Of a stretch of DNA of 49,283 nt, positions 24,551-33,288 are shown piece by piece. Below the pieces are notes generated by a model. That model did not search any database. It was not told the DNA's origin and was given only the letters and a program-made list of their open reading frames with translations. Origin of the DNA: Bacteroidales bacterium (GTDB taxonomy: Bacteria; Bacteroidota; Bacteroidia; Bacteroidales; F082); assembly GCA_024400195.1 (NCBI GenBank), contig JAKSNC010000012.1, forward strand, positions 1-49,283, written 5' to 3'. The translations under genes were made by a program, and so were the position numbers. How positions within the stretch are numbered: the stretch's first letter is position 1; every line of letters starts with the position of its first letter.

Positions 24551-25330
24551 TTACCCAAATAACAGTTGCAGTTTTTCTTTCGGTTCTGTCTCGACGAAAC
24601 GTCCGTCTTCATTCTTCAACGCCTTGCGAAACTCCGCAAACGTAGGTTCTGCAAGGTGTAGCGCACAATGCACTTCGGCGATGATGTGTGTGAAGTGCGC
24701 GTCCGAACTCCTCGTGAAGGCGAATTTCTTCAGATACGCGAATTTCTTCAGGAAGTCGTCTTTTTTGACGTGTTTGCTTATCTCGAGGGCATCGGCTTTG
24801 ATGTCGGGCGGTATGAATCCGAGTTGACTCATCAGGCTTGATGCCGGTTTGTTGACATGTGCCGGCACGAAAAGCCCGCCGATCTCGTGAACTTTGTCGT
24901 ACAGCCCGTCCAAGTCAACGTCCAATGCCGACCATAGAAGCCATTGCTGTTCATCGACAATCTCTTCGTTTTCATCGACGATGAGTTGATAGCCGAATTT
25001 TTCCTCATCATTCGGGATGTGCGGAAGATGTTCGTCAAGAAACTCCTGAAACTTGTCTAATTGTTCGTCGGTCTCGAAGTAGGCGAGTGCGTGGGCTTCT
25101 TCCTGAGTTGTGATTTCCACGCCGCCGATGACGAAGATGCCGTTTTCGCGTCCGATTTTCTGCGTTACTTTCACCTGCCGTGTCGAGTTGTGGTCGGTGA
25201 TGGCGATGATGTCAAGATGCAGTTTCTTTGCCTGTTCGATGATGCCGGCGGGACTCATATAGATGTCGCCGCAGGGCGAAAGCACCGTGTGGATGTGAAG
25301 GTCGGCTCTATATGGCTTGATTTCCGCCAT
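24551..25330 (-). CDS. PHP-domain phosphoesterase
   Basis: All PHP metal motifs are visible: RADLHIHTVLSPCGD (HxH), AITDHNS, GGVEITTQEE, FVPAHVNKP and TRSSDAHF. At 259 residues it is a stand-alone PHP enzyme rather than a polymerase domain. PHP phosphatases occur in the conserved sensory-hydrogenase neighbourhood and may dephosphorylate a protein or small signal opposite to the HATPase kinases (inference). Its start overlaps the stop of the upstream DRTGG gene by one base. Confidence 0.87.
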   Translation of the reverse strand: MAEIKPYRADLHIHTVLSPCGDIYMSPAGIIEQAKKLHLDIIAITDHNSTRQVKVTQKIGRENGIFVIGGVEITTQEEAHALAYFETDEQLDKFQEFLDEHLPHIPNDEEKFGYQLIVDENEEIVDEQQWLLWSALDVDLDGLYDKVHEIGGLFVPAHVNKPASSLMSQLGFIPPDIKADALEISKHVKKDDFLKKFAYLKKFAFTRSSDAHFTHIIAEVHCALHLAEPTFAEFRKALKNEDGRFVETEPKEKLQLLFG

Positions 25331-25665
25331 TATTTTTCTATGAGATTGTAAACTTTTCCTGCGATTTCGTAGGTCGGAAGACTTGTTTGGAGAAGCGGAA
25401 GACCTTCTTCATTGCTTTGGTTTACAGTGTCTTCGTTGGCCGTAAGATTTTTTACCAAGATGATACAGGCTATCTCTTTGAGCGATGCGACTGCCATCAC
25501 GTTCTTGTGTGTCTGCAGCGTTATCCAGATGTTCCCTTCTTGCGCGTTTCCCATGACGTCGCTGAGTAAATCGGAAATGTAGCAGCCGTCGATTTCACGA
25601 TCCAAACCATTGGCCCCGGCGAGGACCTTCAAATTCAATTTTTCAACTAAATCCTTAACTTTCAT
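25330..25665 (-). CDS. DRTGG-domain protein, first gene of the hydrogenase-sensor operon
   Basis: The 111-residue product has MKVKDLVEKLNLKVLAGANG, then CYISDLLSDVMGNAQEGNIW, ITLQTHKNVMAVASLKEIA, and ends YEIAGKVYNLIEK. It is a paralogue of the 23639 product. The consensus promoter at 25722-25692 is directly upstream, so this is where the operon transcript begins. Confidence 0.77.
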   Translation of the reverse strand: MKVKDLVEKLNLKVLAGANGLDREIDGCYISDLLSDVMGNAQEGNIWITLQTHKNVMAVASLKEIACIILVKNLTANEDTVNQSNEEGLPLLQTSLPTYEIAGKVYNLIEK

Positions 25666-25691
25666 ATCAAAAAAATAAATAATAGTTACTG

Positions 25692-25722
25692 CAAATTTAA
25701 GAAAGCATTTTGTTCATTCAAA
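25692..25722 (-). promoter_or_regulatory. Consensus promoter (TTTG-19-TAAATTTG) of the sensor operon
   Basis: On the minus strand TTTG (25722-25719) and TAAATTTG (25699-25692) are exactly 19 nt apart, 27 nt before the ATG at 25665. It is the best-formed promoter in the window. Confidence 0.8.
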
Positions 25723-25927
25723 GAAAAAAACAATTTGTCGTAATATTTTTTTACAGCATCATATTTTACTGATTCCGCCGAAAAAATGAAGGTCTTAGCC
25801 ATTGAAAATTTCGGCAATGCGTGTAAACGGTGTAACGATAAAAATATTTCTCGCCATAATGTCTTTTGTTTGATAAAAATGCCTAACTTCGCAAACCATT
25901 TGACGTAAAACCTAAAAACTTAATATT

Positions 25928-26953
25928 ATGCAAAACATCGATTGGGCCAACCTTTCATTTGGCTATTATCCAACAAATTACAACGTCCGCTGCTACTATC
26001 GCAATGGTCAGTGGGGCGAAATCGAAGTGAGTTCGGAAACCACCATCAACATCCACATGGCTGCGACATGCCTGCACTACGGTCAGGAGGCTTTTGAGGG
26101 TATGAAGGCTTTCCGTGGCAAAGACGGTAAAGTCCGTATTTTCCGTATGGATGAAAACGGCAAGCGTCTGCAGTCATCCTGCGACGGCATCATGATGGCC
26201 AAACTTCCTCTTGAGAAGTTCGAAGAAGCTATCATCAAAGTCGTGAAACTCAATGCCGAATTTATTCCTCCGTATGAAACGGGCGCATCTCTCTACATTC
26301 GTCCTCTTCTCATCGGTACCGGTGCCCGCGTCGGTGTTAAACCGGCTGACGAATATCTGTTTGTCGTGTTCGTGACACCAGTCGGCCCTTATTTTAAAGG
26401 CGGATTCATGGCTAACCCATACGTCATTACTCGCAAATACGACCGTTCGGCTCCTCTCGGAACAGGTATCTACAAGGTCGGTGGAAACTACGCCGCTTCT
26501 ATGCGTGCCCACGTCGAAGCCTGCCACGGCGGCCAGTATGCCTGCGAATTTTATCTCGATGCAAAGGAAAAGAAGTATATCGACGAGGCCGGCGCAGCCA
26601 ACTTCTTCGCTATCAAAGATAATACATACATTACTCCTAAATCAACGTCAATTCTTCCTTCAATCACCAACAAGAGTTTGATGCAGATTGCCGAAAGCCT
26701 CGGAATGAAGGTCGAACGTCGTCAGATTGCGGAAGAAGAACTTGCTACATTCGAAGAGGCCGGCGCTTGCGGTACGGCAGCCGTCATCAGCCCGATTTCA
26801 CGCATCGACGACCCCGAAACAGGTAAATCGTATGTCTTCGGCGACGGAAAACCAGGAAAGCAGAGCGAAAAACTCTACAACAAACTCCGTGGTATTCAAT
26901 ATGGTACCGAACCTGATGAGTTCGGATGGAACACAATCGTTGAAGGAATTTAA
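25928..26953 (+). CDS. ilvE: Branched-chain amino acid aminotransferase
   Basis: This PLP fold-type IV enzyme has 341 residues. It shows HYGQEAFEGMKAFRGKDG, SLYIRPLLIGTGARVGV, the PLP lysine in GTGIYKVGGNYAAS (Lys183), DEAGAANFFAI, and EEAGACGTAAVISPI near the C terminus. It makes or degrades Leu, Ile and Val in the cytosol with glutamate/2-oxoglutarate. It is a single gene with its own terminator at 27007. A TAACTTCG box (25884-25891) is the likely promoter. Confidence 0.95.
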   Translation: MQNIDWANLSFGYYPTNYNVRCYYRNGQWGEIEVSSETTINIHMAATCLHYGQEAFEGMKAFRGKDGKVRIFRMDENGKRLQSSCDGIMMAKLPLEKFEEAIIKVVKLNAEFIPPYETGASLYIRPLLIGTGARVGVKPADEYLFVVFVTPVGPYFKGGFMANPYVITRKYDRSAPLGTGIYKVGGNYAASMRAHVEACHGGQYACEFYLDAKEKKYIDEAGAANFFAIKDNTYITPKSTSILPSITNKSLMQIAESLGMKVERRQIAEEELATFEEAGACGTAAVISPISRIDDPETGKSYVFGDGKPGKQSEKLYNKLRGIQYGTEPDEFGWNTIVEGI

Positions 26954-27006
26954 AGTTGGTTCCAAAAATTATTTCTGTAGTAGAAAAATAATGTCTTTTC
27001 TTCTTG

Positions 27007-27041
27007 AAAGGCGTGGGGTCTAAAGACTTCGCGCCTTTTTT
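27007..27041 (+). terminator. Rho-independent terminator after ilvE
   Basis: AAAGGCG (27007-27013) pairs with CGCCTTT (27032-27038); an inner GTC-TAAA-GAC stem extends it. A T-run follows. Confidence 0.8.
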
Positions 27042-27127
27042 GTAAATAAAAATTAACTTAATTATTTGATACATAATGATTCATGATGGATTTTTCTGAG
27101 TATATTGCGCAGTGAAAATCCATCAGA

Positions 27128-29161
27128 ATGAATTGGTTTAAATATCCTTTTTTAAGACTCATAATCCCTTTTGCCACAGGCATTTGGCTCGCTATGAGCC
27201 CGTATTCGCTCTGCGAAGTGTCGGCGTCATTGCTCGCCATGTCGGCCGTCGGGCTTCTTCTGATACTTGTTTTTCTGTTAAAGCTTTTTAACAAATCGTA
27301 TAACGGCACGATTTGGACTGTCGTTATGAACGTCACTTTCTTTGTGACAGGTTTCCTTACGGCGACAATAAGCCTTGGTCGTTTCGAACAGAATCGTGTT
27401 GTTGACAAAAACGGAAACGCGTTATATATTGCTCGGATTAAAGAGGAAATAACGGAGAAAACAAATGTTTGCAAGACTGAACTTGAAATTATGGCGGTAC
27501 GTGACAGCCTCGGAAATCTCTGTCCGGTTTATAGTCACGCCATCGCGTATCTTGAAAAAGATTCGGTTCTTCACGCCCTGAAATACGGAGACGTAATAGC
27601 TTTTGAAGCTGATATTGAAACCGTTAAGCCGCCTGCTAATCCCGAACAGTTTGACTATCAGCGTTATCTTTTCCGCAAAGGCGTGACACATCAGGTTTAT
27701 CTTGCTAAAAATTCATATATTACACTGAATATCAATAATAAAAATTGCCTTTTCTCGCTTTCGTACAATTTGCGTGACTTTTTACTTGAAACGATGGCGG
27801 GACTTGGAATCGAAGGTGACGAATATTCTGTCGCAGCGGCCATTTTGCTTGGTTACGACGATGAACTCCCTCCCGAACTACGGCAGAATTATGTCACGGC
27901 AGGATCAATGCACGTTCTTTGCGTGTCGGGACTGCATGTCGGCATCATTTTTCTCGTTTTCAGCACAATACTATCCTTTCTCGACAAATACGGAGCCGTT
28001 TTCAAAATATTGAAATTCTGCATCTTACTGCTGATAATGTGGACATACGCTTTTATCGCCGGACTCGCACCGTCAATTTTGCGTGCCACAATAATGATAA
28101 GTTTTATTGTCATTGGAAAAATTATTAAACGCAACGGTGTGATTATCAATTCTATAGCAGCTTCGGCCTTTGTTATTCTCGCAATAGAGCCGGAAGACCT
28201 GTTTAATATTGGTTTCCAATTGTCTTACGCCGCCGTCATCGGAATAGTTGTGTTGCAGCGTCCGATATATAACGTTTTTTATATTAAAAATAAAATTCTC
28301 GACAAAATATGGGAACTGACATCCGTCACAATGGCCGCGCAATTTGCCACGGCACCATTTACAATATTCTATTTCAATCAGTTTCCGCTTTATTTCTGGC
28401 TCAGCAATCTTTTTATGACACCGCTTTCGACGGTTGTCATCATCGGCGGAATGATTATGCTGCTCGTTTCTTTCATTCCATACCTGAATCTTGCAACGGC
28501 ATGGTGTGTGAAGAAAATGATTTGGGTGATGAATTTCGGCGTTTCGATGGTGGAAGGACTTCCTTTTTCAATGATAAAAAACTTGTATATCAATGAATTG
28601 CAGTTTTTGTCGTTGATTGTTCTTTTTATAGCGTTGTGTTTTATGGCACGCGTTGTCAATAAGCGGCCTTTAGTCTTGATTTCATTGTCATGCATCCTGC
28701 TTTTCTGCGTCGGAAATATGTTTGTTAAAATGGAAAGAGTTGATAATGATGGTTTTACGATTTATAACGCCAGAAAAAGTACCGCGATAGCTTTTTTTTA
28801 CGACCGAAATGCCGTAATCATTTGCGATAGTGCCTTTCGCGCCGACAATTCCATCTTTGATTTCAGTCTGAAAAATGATTTCGTGCGGCGAGGCGTTCAA
28901 AATATCGCTTTTGTCGATTTGGAAGATGATTTCGACAAAGATGAAACCTTCGTCAAACGACGAGATTTGATTTCATTCGGCGGCATGCTTATCGCCCTTT
29001 ATGACGGACAAAGTGTTGATAAATCATTCAAAATTAATGCAGATTGTGCCATAGTTATCGGCAGGGGACGTTATTTTATGGAAAAAGCCGCCGAACTCTT
29101 TCCTGGCAAGTGCAGAATTTTGTCTTCAGAAATATCTGCCGTCGTCGTGAACTCGTCGTAA
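27128..29161 (+). CDS. comEC: ComEC/Rec2-family DNA-uptake channel
   Basis: The 677-residue polytopic protein begins with a DUF4131-type region (FLRLIIPFATGIWLAMS). The diagnostic Competence motif is in AGSMHVLCVSGLHVGIIF at about residue 258, followed by FIAGLAPSILRATIM and NIGFQLSYAAVIGIV. ComEC forms the inner-membrane channel for single-stranded DNA in natural transformation. The C-terminal 160 residues are not a recognisable metallo-beta-lactamase domain, a shorter form common in Bacteroidetes. No other competence genes are in view. Confidence 0.9.
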   Translation: MNWFKYPFLRLIIPFATGIWLAMSPYSLCEVSASLLAMSAVGLLLILVFLLKLFNKSYNGTIWTVVMNVTFFVTGFLTATISLGRFEQNRVVDKNGNALYIARIKEEITEKTNVCKTELEIMAVRDSLGNLCPVYSHAIAYLEKDSVLHALKYGDVIAFEADIETVKPPANPEQFDYQRYLFRKGVTHQVYLAKNSYITLNINNKNCLFSLSYNLRDFLLETMAGLGIEGDEYSVAAAILLGYDDELPPELRQNYVTAGSMHVLCVSGLHVGIIFLVFSTILSFLDKYGAVFKILKFCILLLIMWTYAFIAGLAPSILRATIMISFIVIGKIIKRNGVIINSIAASAFVILAIEPEDLFNIGFQLSYAAVIGIVVLQRPIYNVFYIKNKILDKIWELTSVTMAAQFATAPFTIFYFNQFPLYFWLSNLFMTPLSTVVIIGGMIMLLVSFIPYLNLATAWCVKKMIWVMNFGVSMVEGLPFSMIKNLYINELQFLSLIVLFIALCFMARVVNKRPLVLISLSCILLFCVGNMFVKMERVDNDGFTIYNARKSTAIAFFYDRNAVIICDSAFRADNSIFDFSLKNDFVRRGVQNIAFVDLEDDFDKDETFVKRRDLISFGGMLIALYDGQSVDKSFKINADCAIVIGRGRYFMEKAAELFPGKCRILSSEISAVVVNSS

Positions 29162-29253
29162 ATATTTTAGACTGGTTCAGCAAATTATGTTTTGGCTACT
29201 AAATGATATGGAAAACGAAAGTTCAACTTGGAAGGCTGTAAAATCTTGACGAA

Positions 29254-29284
29254 AAAAGAAGCCTGACATGTCGGGTTTCTTTGG
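29254..29284 (+). terminator. Hairpin after comEC (probable terminator)
   Basis: AGAAGCCTGA pairs with TCGGGTTTCT (two G-T wobbles) around ACATGT-type centre at 29257-29280, followed by only a short T-run. Confidence 0.45.
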
Positions 29285-29292
29285 GAAAATCG

Positions 29293-29300
29293 TATCTTTG
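29293..29300 (+). promoter_or_regulatory. TATCTTTG promoter box
   Basis: TATCTTTGCAA lies 30 nt before the chosen ATG at 29331. It also argues against the upstream in-frame ATG at 29268, which would precede transcription start. Confidence 0.65.
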
Positions 29301-29330
29301 CAAATTATTCAATTGAAAAATACTTTTTTA

Positions 29331-32300
29331 ATGGACTTTAAGAAACTGAATTGTATTTCGGGCTGGGTTGTTTTTGCTTTAGCAACCATAGTCTATCTGC
29401 TCACTCTCGAACCCACGGCCAGCTGGTGGGACTGCGGAGAGTACATTGCCACGGCACATAAATTACAGGTGGGACATCCGCCAGGAGCACCGCTCTTCCA
29501 GATGATAGGGCGGTTTTTCTCGTTGTTCGCATTCGGCAATGTTACCAAAGTTGCACTGATGGTTAACATTATGTCGGCTTTGTGCAGCAGTTTCACCATA
29601 TTGTTCCTGTTTTGGTCGATTACTCTTCTCGCGAAAAAAATCTGGAACGTCGATGGAGATTGTAACAAGGGCAACCGTATAGCCGTCATCGGAGCCGGAA
29701 TCGTTGGCGCAATGGCCTATACTTTCACCGAAAGTTTTTGGTTCTCGGCCGTCGAAGGCGAAGTCTATGCTATGTCGTCAATGTTCACGGCGATAACTTT
29801 CTGGGCAATTCTTAAATGGGAAGAAAATGCTTCAGCCTCAAATAGTTATCGTTGGATTCTGTTTATAGCATATCTCATCGGACTCTCCATAGGCGTGCAC
29901 CTCCTGAATTTACTTTGCATTCCGGCTATCGTTTATGTGGTTTATTTCAAAAAATACAAGACGACGGTTAAGGGATTCATACTCGCAGGCGTGTTGTCCG
30001 TTGCGCTTCTCGCATTCATCCTGATGCTGCTTGTTCCGCAGATTGTCGCCCTCTCGGGAAGTGTCGAATTGTTTTTCGTCAATTCACTTGGACTGCCGTT
30101 CCATAGTGGGACAATATTTTATTTTGCCGCACTTATCGCATTGATTGTCTGGGGACTTTACTATACTCATCGCCATAAAAAAGTCATACTCAACGTCTGC
30201 ATCTTATCGCTGATGTTCATCATAATAGGATATTCGTCTTTCTTTATGCTGATAATCCGCGCTAATGCCGGTACTCCTATAAACGAGAACGAACCCAAGG
30301 ACGCAATATCAATGCTGTCGTATCTTAATCGCGACCAATATGGCTCGCGGCCATTGCTCTATGGTCCTTATTATATGGCCAAAATTATTGATGCTGAAGA
30401 TGAATCGCCGATTTATATCCGCGACAGCAAAAAAGGACGTTATGTCATTACTGATCCGAGAATAGCCACAAAACCTGTCTATGATGAAAACATGATGACA
30501 ATCTTCCCACGAATGTGGAACGGATCAAAAAGCACATTTACAAGCGTTTACGGTCGTTACATCGATAAGAAAAACATGGTCTATGTTGACGAACGGCTGA
30601 ATAACGGCACAACAAAACGTGTCGCTCGTCCTACCTTTGGACAAAATTTGGCTTTCTTTCTTGATTATCAGTGCGGATGGATGTATTGGCGTTATTTTAT
30701 GTGGAACTTCGTCGGTCGTCAGAATGACATTCAGGGACAGGGCGAAATCGAGAACGGCAACTGGCTGAGCGGCATAAATTTCTTAGATGAGATTCGCCTC
30801 GGAGACCAGAAAAACCTTCCGACAAGTATGAAGAATCCGTCGAGGACGAACTATTACTTCCTTCCGCTTATCCTTGGTCTGATTGGACTTTTCTTCCATC
30901 TCAAACATCAGATGAAAGACACTTGGATTGTGTTCATTCTGTTCTTTATGACGGGTCTCGCCATCGTTGTTTATCTTAACCAGACTCCTTATCAGCCGAG
31001 AGAGAGGGATTATTCATACGCCGGTTCCTTCTACGCATTCGCAATATGGATAGGCCTTGGCGTGATGTCTGTTGCGGAAATGTTGTCTAAGACTTTGAAA
31101 AACAAGAACGTCTGCTCATATATAGCTATCGTTGCGTGTCTTTCAGTTCCTGTAGTGATGGGCGCACAGGGCTGGGAAGGCCATAACAGAAGCGGTAAGA
31201 CTGCAGCCCGCGATTGGGGACGAAATTACCTGCTTAACCTTCCGAAAAATGCTGTAATTGTTACTCGTGGCGATAATGACACATTCCCTCTGTGGTATGT
31301 CCAAGAGGTCGAAGGATTCCGCACCGATGTGAGAGTGTGCAACTATATGCTCGCGTCAAGTTATTGGTATGTCCATCAGATGCAGCGCAAGGCTTACGAA
31401 TCAGACCCGCTGCCGCTTTCGCTTTCGCATGCCCAGTATGAGCAGGGTGTTAATGAAAGAGTTTATGTTGAAGATATTTTTCACGATACGATCGAATTGA
31501 AAAAGGCAATGGACTTTGTGAGAAGCGAAGACCCGCGCACAAAGGCGAAACTTCAGACAGGAGAATATATCAATGTTTTGCCGGCTAAGACTTTGAAGAT
31601 AACAATTGATGAAAAGGCCAAAGACGCCATGATTAAAAACGGTATAGTTCCCGCTGAACGTCGCAACGAGATTGTGAATCAAATAGTATGGACTATAAAG
31701 TCGAACGAGTTGTACAAAAACGACCTTATGCTTCTCGACTTCTTTGCGAACAATGACTGGAAACGCGCGGTGTATTTTACAAGCTTGAGCGATATTCAGG
31801 ATGTTCTTGGCATAGACCGCTATATGCACCAGGAAGGTCTTGCGCACCGCTTTATGCCTATTGTTGCGAAAGATGGTTATTATGCGGGCTATGGCGGTAT
31901 CAACGTCGAAGAGTCATACGATCTTCTCGTGAACAAAGTGCAGTGGGGCGGACTCAATAAACCAAATGTGTCCGTTGATCCGGAAAGCTCGCGCAGCGTC
32001 CAGTTCGTCAGACAGACGGCCTATATGCGTCTCGCAAAAGTGCTCGCTGAGAAAAAGGATTTTGAAAGGGCGGTGAATGTTCTTGATAAATGTATCGAGT
32101 TCTTCCCGAACGAAAAAATACCATTCGACTATTATATGCTGCAGTATCCGGATATTTACTACATCTGCGGTGCTGTGGATAAAGGAGATAATGTCGTGAA
32201 AACAATCGAACAGATAGCAACCGAAAATATTGAATATTACGGAAGCCTGTCAAAGAAATTACAAGTGTATTATGTGGAAGACCTCCGAGATTCAATGGCT

Positions 32301-32423
32301 ATGCTAAATCATCTGGCAGATGTTACCCGCCGCTACGGACGAACCGACATCTCCGCCACTTTGAAGAAAAAAGTCGATGATTATTGGGATCAATTCCAAC
32401 TTCTGTTTAATGAGGCTCTTTAA
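29331..32423 (+). CDS. DUF2723 membrane protein (PMT-like glycosyltransferase, GT-C)
   Basis: From MDFKKLNCISGWVVFALATI the product is 1030 residues. The DUF2723 signature ASWWDCGEYIATAHKLQVGH and PPGAPLFQMIGRFFSLFAFG follows the first helix. Several more helices reach about residue 620, including QTPYQPRERDYSYAGSF. A soluble extracytoplasmic C-terminal half has RGDNDTFPLWYVQEVEGFRT and a TPR-like end. In Bacteroidetes these proteins are thought to transfer sugars in protein O-glycosylation; the role here is inferred from family. The start was chosen because the promoter box lies between the two candidate ATGs. Confidence 0.88.
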   Translation: MDFKKLNCISGWVVFALATIVYLLTLEPTASWWDCGEYIATAHKLQVGHPPGAPLFQMIGRFFSLFAFGNVTKVALMVNIMSALCSSFTILFLFWSITLLAKKIWNVDGDCNKGNRIAVIGAGIVGAMAYTFTESFWFSAVEGEVYAMSSMFTAITFWAILKWEENASASNSYRWILFIAYLIGLSIGVHLLNLLCIPAIVYVVYFKKYKTTVKGFILAGVLSVALLAFILMLLVPQIVALSGSVELFFVNSLGLPFHSGTIFYFAALIALIVWGLYYTHRHKKVILNVCILSLMFIIIGYSSFFMLIIRANAGTPINENEPKDAISMLSYLNRDQYGSRPLLYGPYYMAKIIDAEDESPIYIRDSKKGRYVITDPRIATKPVYDENMMTIFPRMWNGSKSTFTSVYGRYIDKKNMVYVDERLNNGTTKRVARPTFGQNLAFFLDYQCGWMYWRYFMWNFVGRQNDIQGQGEIENGNWLSGINFLDEIRLGDQKNLPTSMKNPSRTNYYFLPLILGLIGLFFHLKHQMKDTWIVFILFFMTGLAIVVYLNQTPYQPRERDYSYAGSFYAFAIWIGLGVMSVAEMLSKTLKNKNVCSYIAIVACLSVPVVMGAQGWEGHNRSGKTAARDWGRNYLLNLPKNAVIVTRGDNDTFPLWYVQEVEGFRTDVRVCNYMLASSYWYVHQMQRKAYESDPLPLSLSHAQYEQGVNERVYVEDIFHDTIELKKAMDFVRSEDPRTKAKLQTGEYINVLPAKTLKITIDEKAKDAMIKNGIVPAERRNEIVNQIVWTIKSNELYKNDLMLLDFFANNDWKRAVYFTSLSDIQDVLGIDRYMHQEGLAHRFMPIVAKDGYYAGYGGINVEESYDLLVNKVQWGGLNKPNVSVDPESSRSVQFVRQTAYMRLAKVLAEKKDFERAVNVLDKCIEFFPNEKIPFDYYMLQYPDIYYICGAVDKGDNVVKTIEQIATENIEYYGSLSKKLQVYYVEDLRDSMAMLNHLADVTRRYGRTDISATLKKKVDDYWDQFQLLFNEAL

Positions 32424-32447
32424 GAGTGGATAAAATGAAATTTGTCT

Positions 32448-32455
32448 TATATTTG
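32448..32455 (+). promoter_or_regulatory. TATATTTG promoter box
   Basis: TATATTTGCAG lies 24 nt ahead of the ATG at 32480. Confidence 0.6.
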
Positions 32456-32479
32456 CAGAATTAAAAAAGAGATTTTGAT

Positions 32480-32845
32480 ATGTCAGAAACAGTAAAAATA
32501 ATAGTTTTTTCAATTTTTCAGTCGGCGTTCCTCGCTGTAGCTCAGTTACTTCTTAAGATGGGGTTCGACAGGGTTACGGCACATGCGTCAGCGACGTGGT
32601 CTTATTTGAAACTATACGTTTTCAATTGGCATCTGTGGGTCGCGGCGTTCTCATACAGCATCGGCATGGGACTGTGGTTCTATATGCTGAAAAAGTTCCC
32701 GCTGAACGTTGTCTATCCTCTTACAAGTATTAGCTACATTTTTACGGCTATCCTCGGAATAGCATTCCTTCACGAACAGATGAATGTATATTCATGGCTT
32801 GGAATAGGCCTTATTATGGCCGGCGTGGCATTTATTGCTCAGTAA
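32480..32845 (+). CDS. Small EamA/SMR-like four-helix membrane protein
   Basis: The 121-residue protein has four hydrophobic helices and the half-EamA motif FPLNVVYPLTSISYIFTAIL followed by FLHEQMNVYSWLGIGLIMAG. It resembles ArnE-type lipid-linked sugar flippase subunits and small multidrug transporters, which act as dimers. The substrate is unknown. A small lipoprotein gene follows 13 nt downstream. Confidence 0.85.
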   Translation: MSETVKIIVFSIFQSAFLAVAQLLLKMGFDRVTAHASATWSYLKLYVFNWHLWVAAFSYSIGMGLWFYMLKKFPLNVVYPLTSISYIFTAILGIAFLHEQMNVYSWLGIGLIMAGVAFIAQ

Positions 32846-32858
32846 TTTAAATACATCA

Positions 32859-33167
32859 ATGATGAAAAAGATATTCGCAGCAGCTGTAGTTCTTCTCACA
32901 ACAATGACTGTTGTCTCTTGCTCGCCTTCAATTGAGGGAAATTGGGAAGAAAAAACGACAAAAATAACGATGAATCTGTATAAGGACGGCTCTTTGAGCG
33001 TGAGCGGCTCTCCTTACACGGAATGGCAGAAGGATGGCGACAACCTCATCCTGACAATAAAAAACGAAGATTCGTCTTCGTCAGATACTTTCGAGATAAA
33101 GCAGTTGACCAAGACTGACATGGTTTTAGCTCAGGACGGATACGAATTGGAGTTCGTCAGAAAATAA
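32859..33167 (+). CDS. Small lipocalin-like lipoprotein
   Basis: I start at MMKKIFAAAVVLLTTMTVVSC (32859; 32862 is equally possible), a clear lipoprotein signal. The roughly 85-residue mature domain is all beta (IEGNWEEKTTKITMNLYKDG, LILTIKNEDSSSSDTFEIKQ, GYELEFVRK), like DUF-type lipocalin-like domains of Bacteroidales. Function is unknown. It is probably co-transcribed with the small membrane protein and ends at a strong terminator. Confidence 0.8.
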   Translation: MMKKIFAAAVVLLTTMTVVSCSPSIEGNWEEKTTKITMNLYKDGSLSVSGSPYTEWQKDGDNLILTIKNEDSSSSDTFEIKQLTKTDMVLAQDGYELEFVRK

Positions 33168-33186
33168 CAAACGAGCAGATTTTCTT

Positions 33187-33223
33187 AAAAAGGCTGTTTC
33201 CAATATAGAGCAGCCTTTTTTTT
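33187..33223 (+). terminator. Rho-independent terminator
   Basis: AAAAAGGCTG (33187-33196) pairs with CAGCCTTTTT (33211-33220), with a 14-nt loop, and the T-run continues to 33223. Confidence 0.88.
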
Positions 33224-33255
33224 GTATAGACCGTCAGACTAAGCGGTAAAATCGT

Positions 33256-33263
33256 TACCTTTG
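33256..33263 (+). promoter_or_regulatory. TACCTTTG promoter box for carbamate kinase
   Basis: TACCTTTGCAC lies 25 nt before the ATG at 33289. Confidence 0.65.
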
Positions 33264-33288
33264 CACCTTTATAATAAGGTTATACATA

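Noticed and set aside
27128-29161. Truncated ComEC
   Set aside because: The lack of a clear metallo-beta-lactamase domain is common in this phylum and the frame is closed by a normal stop.
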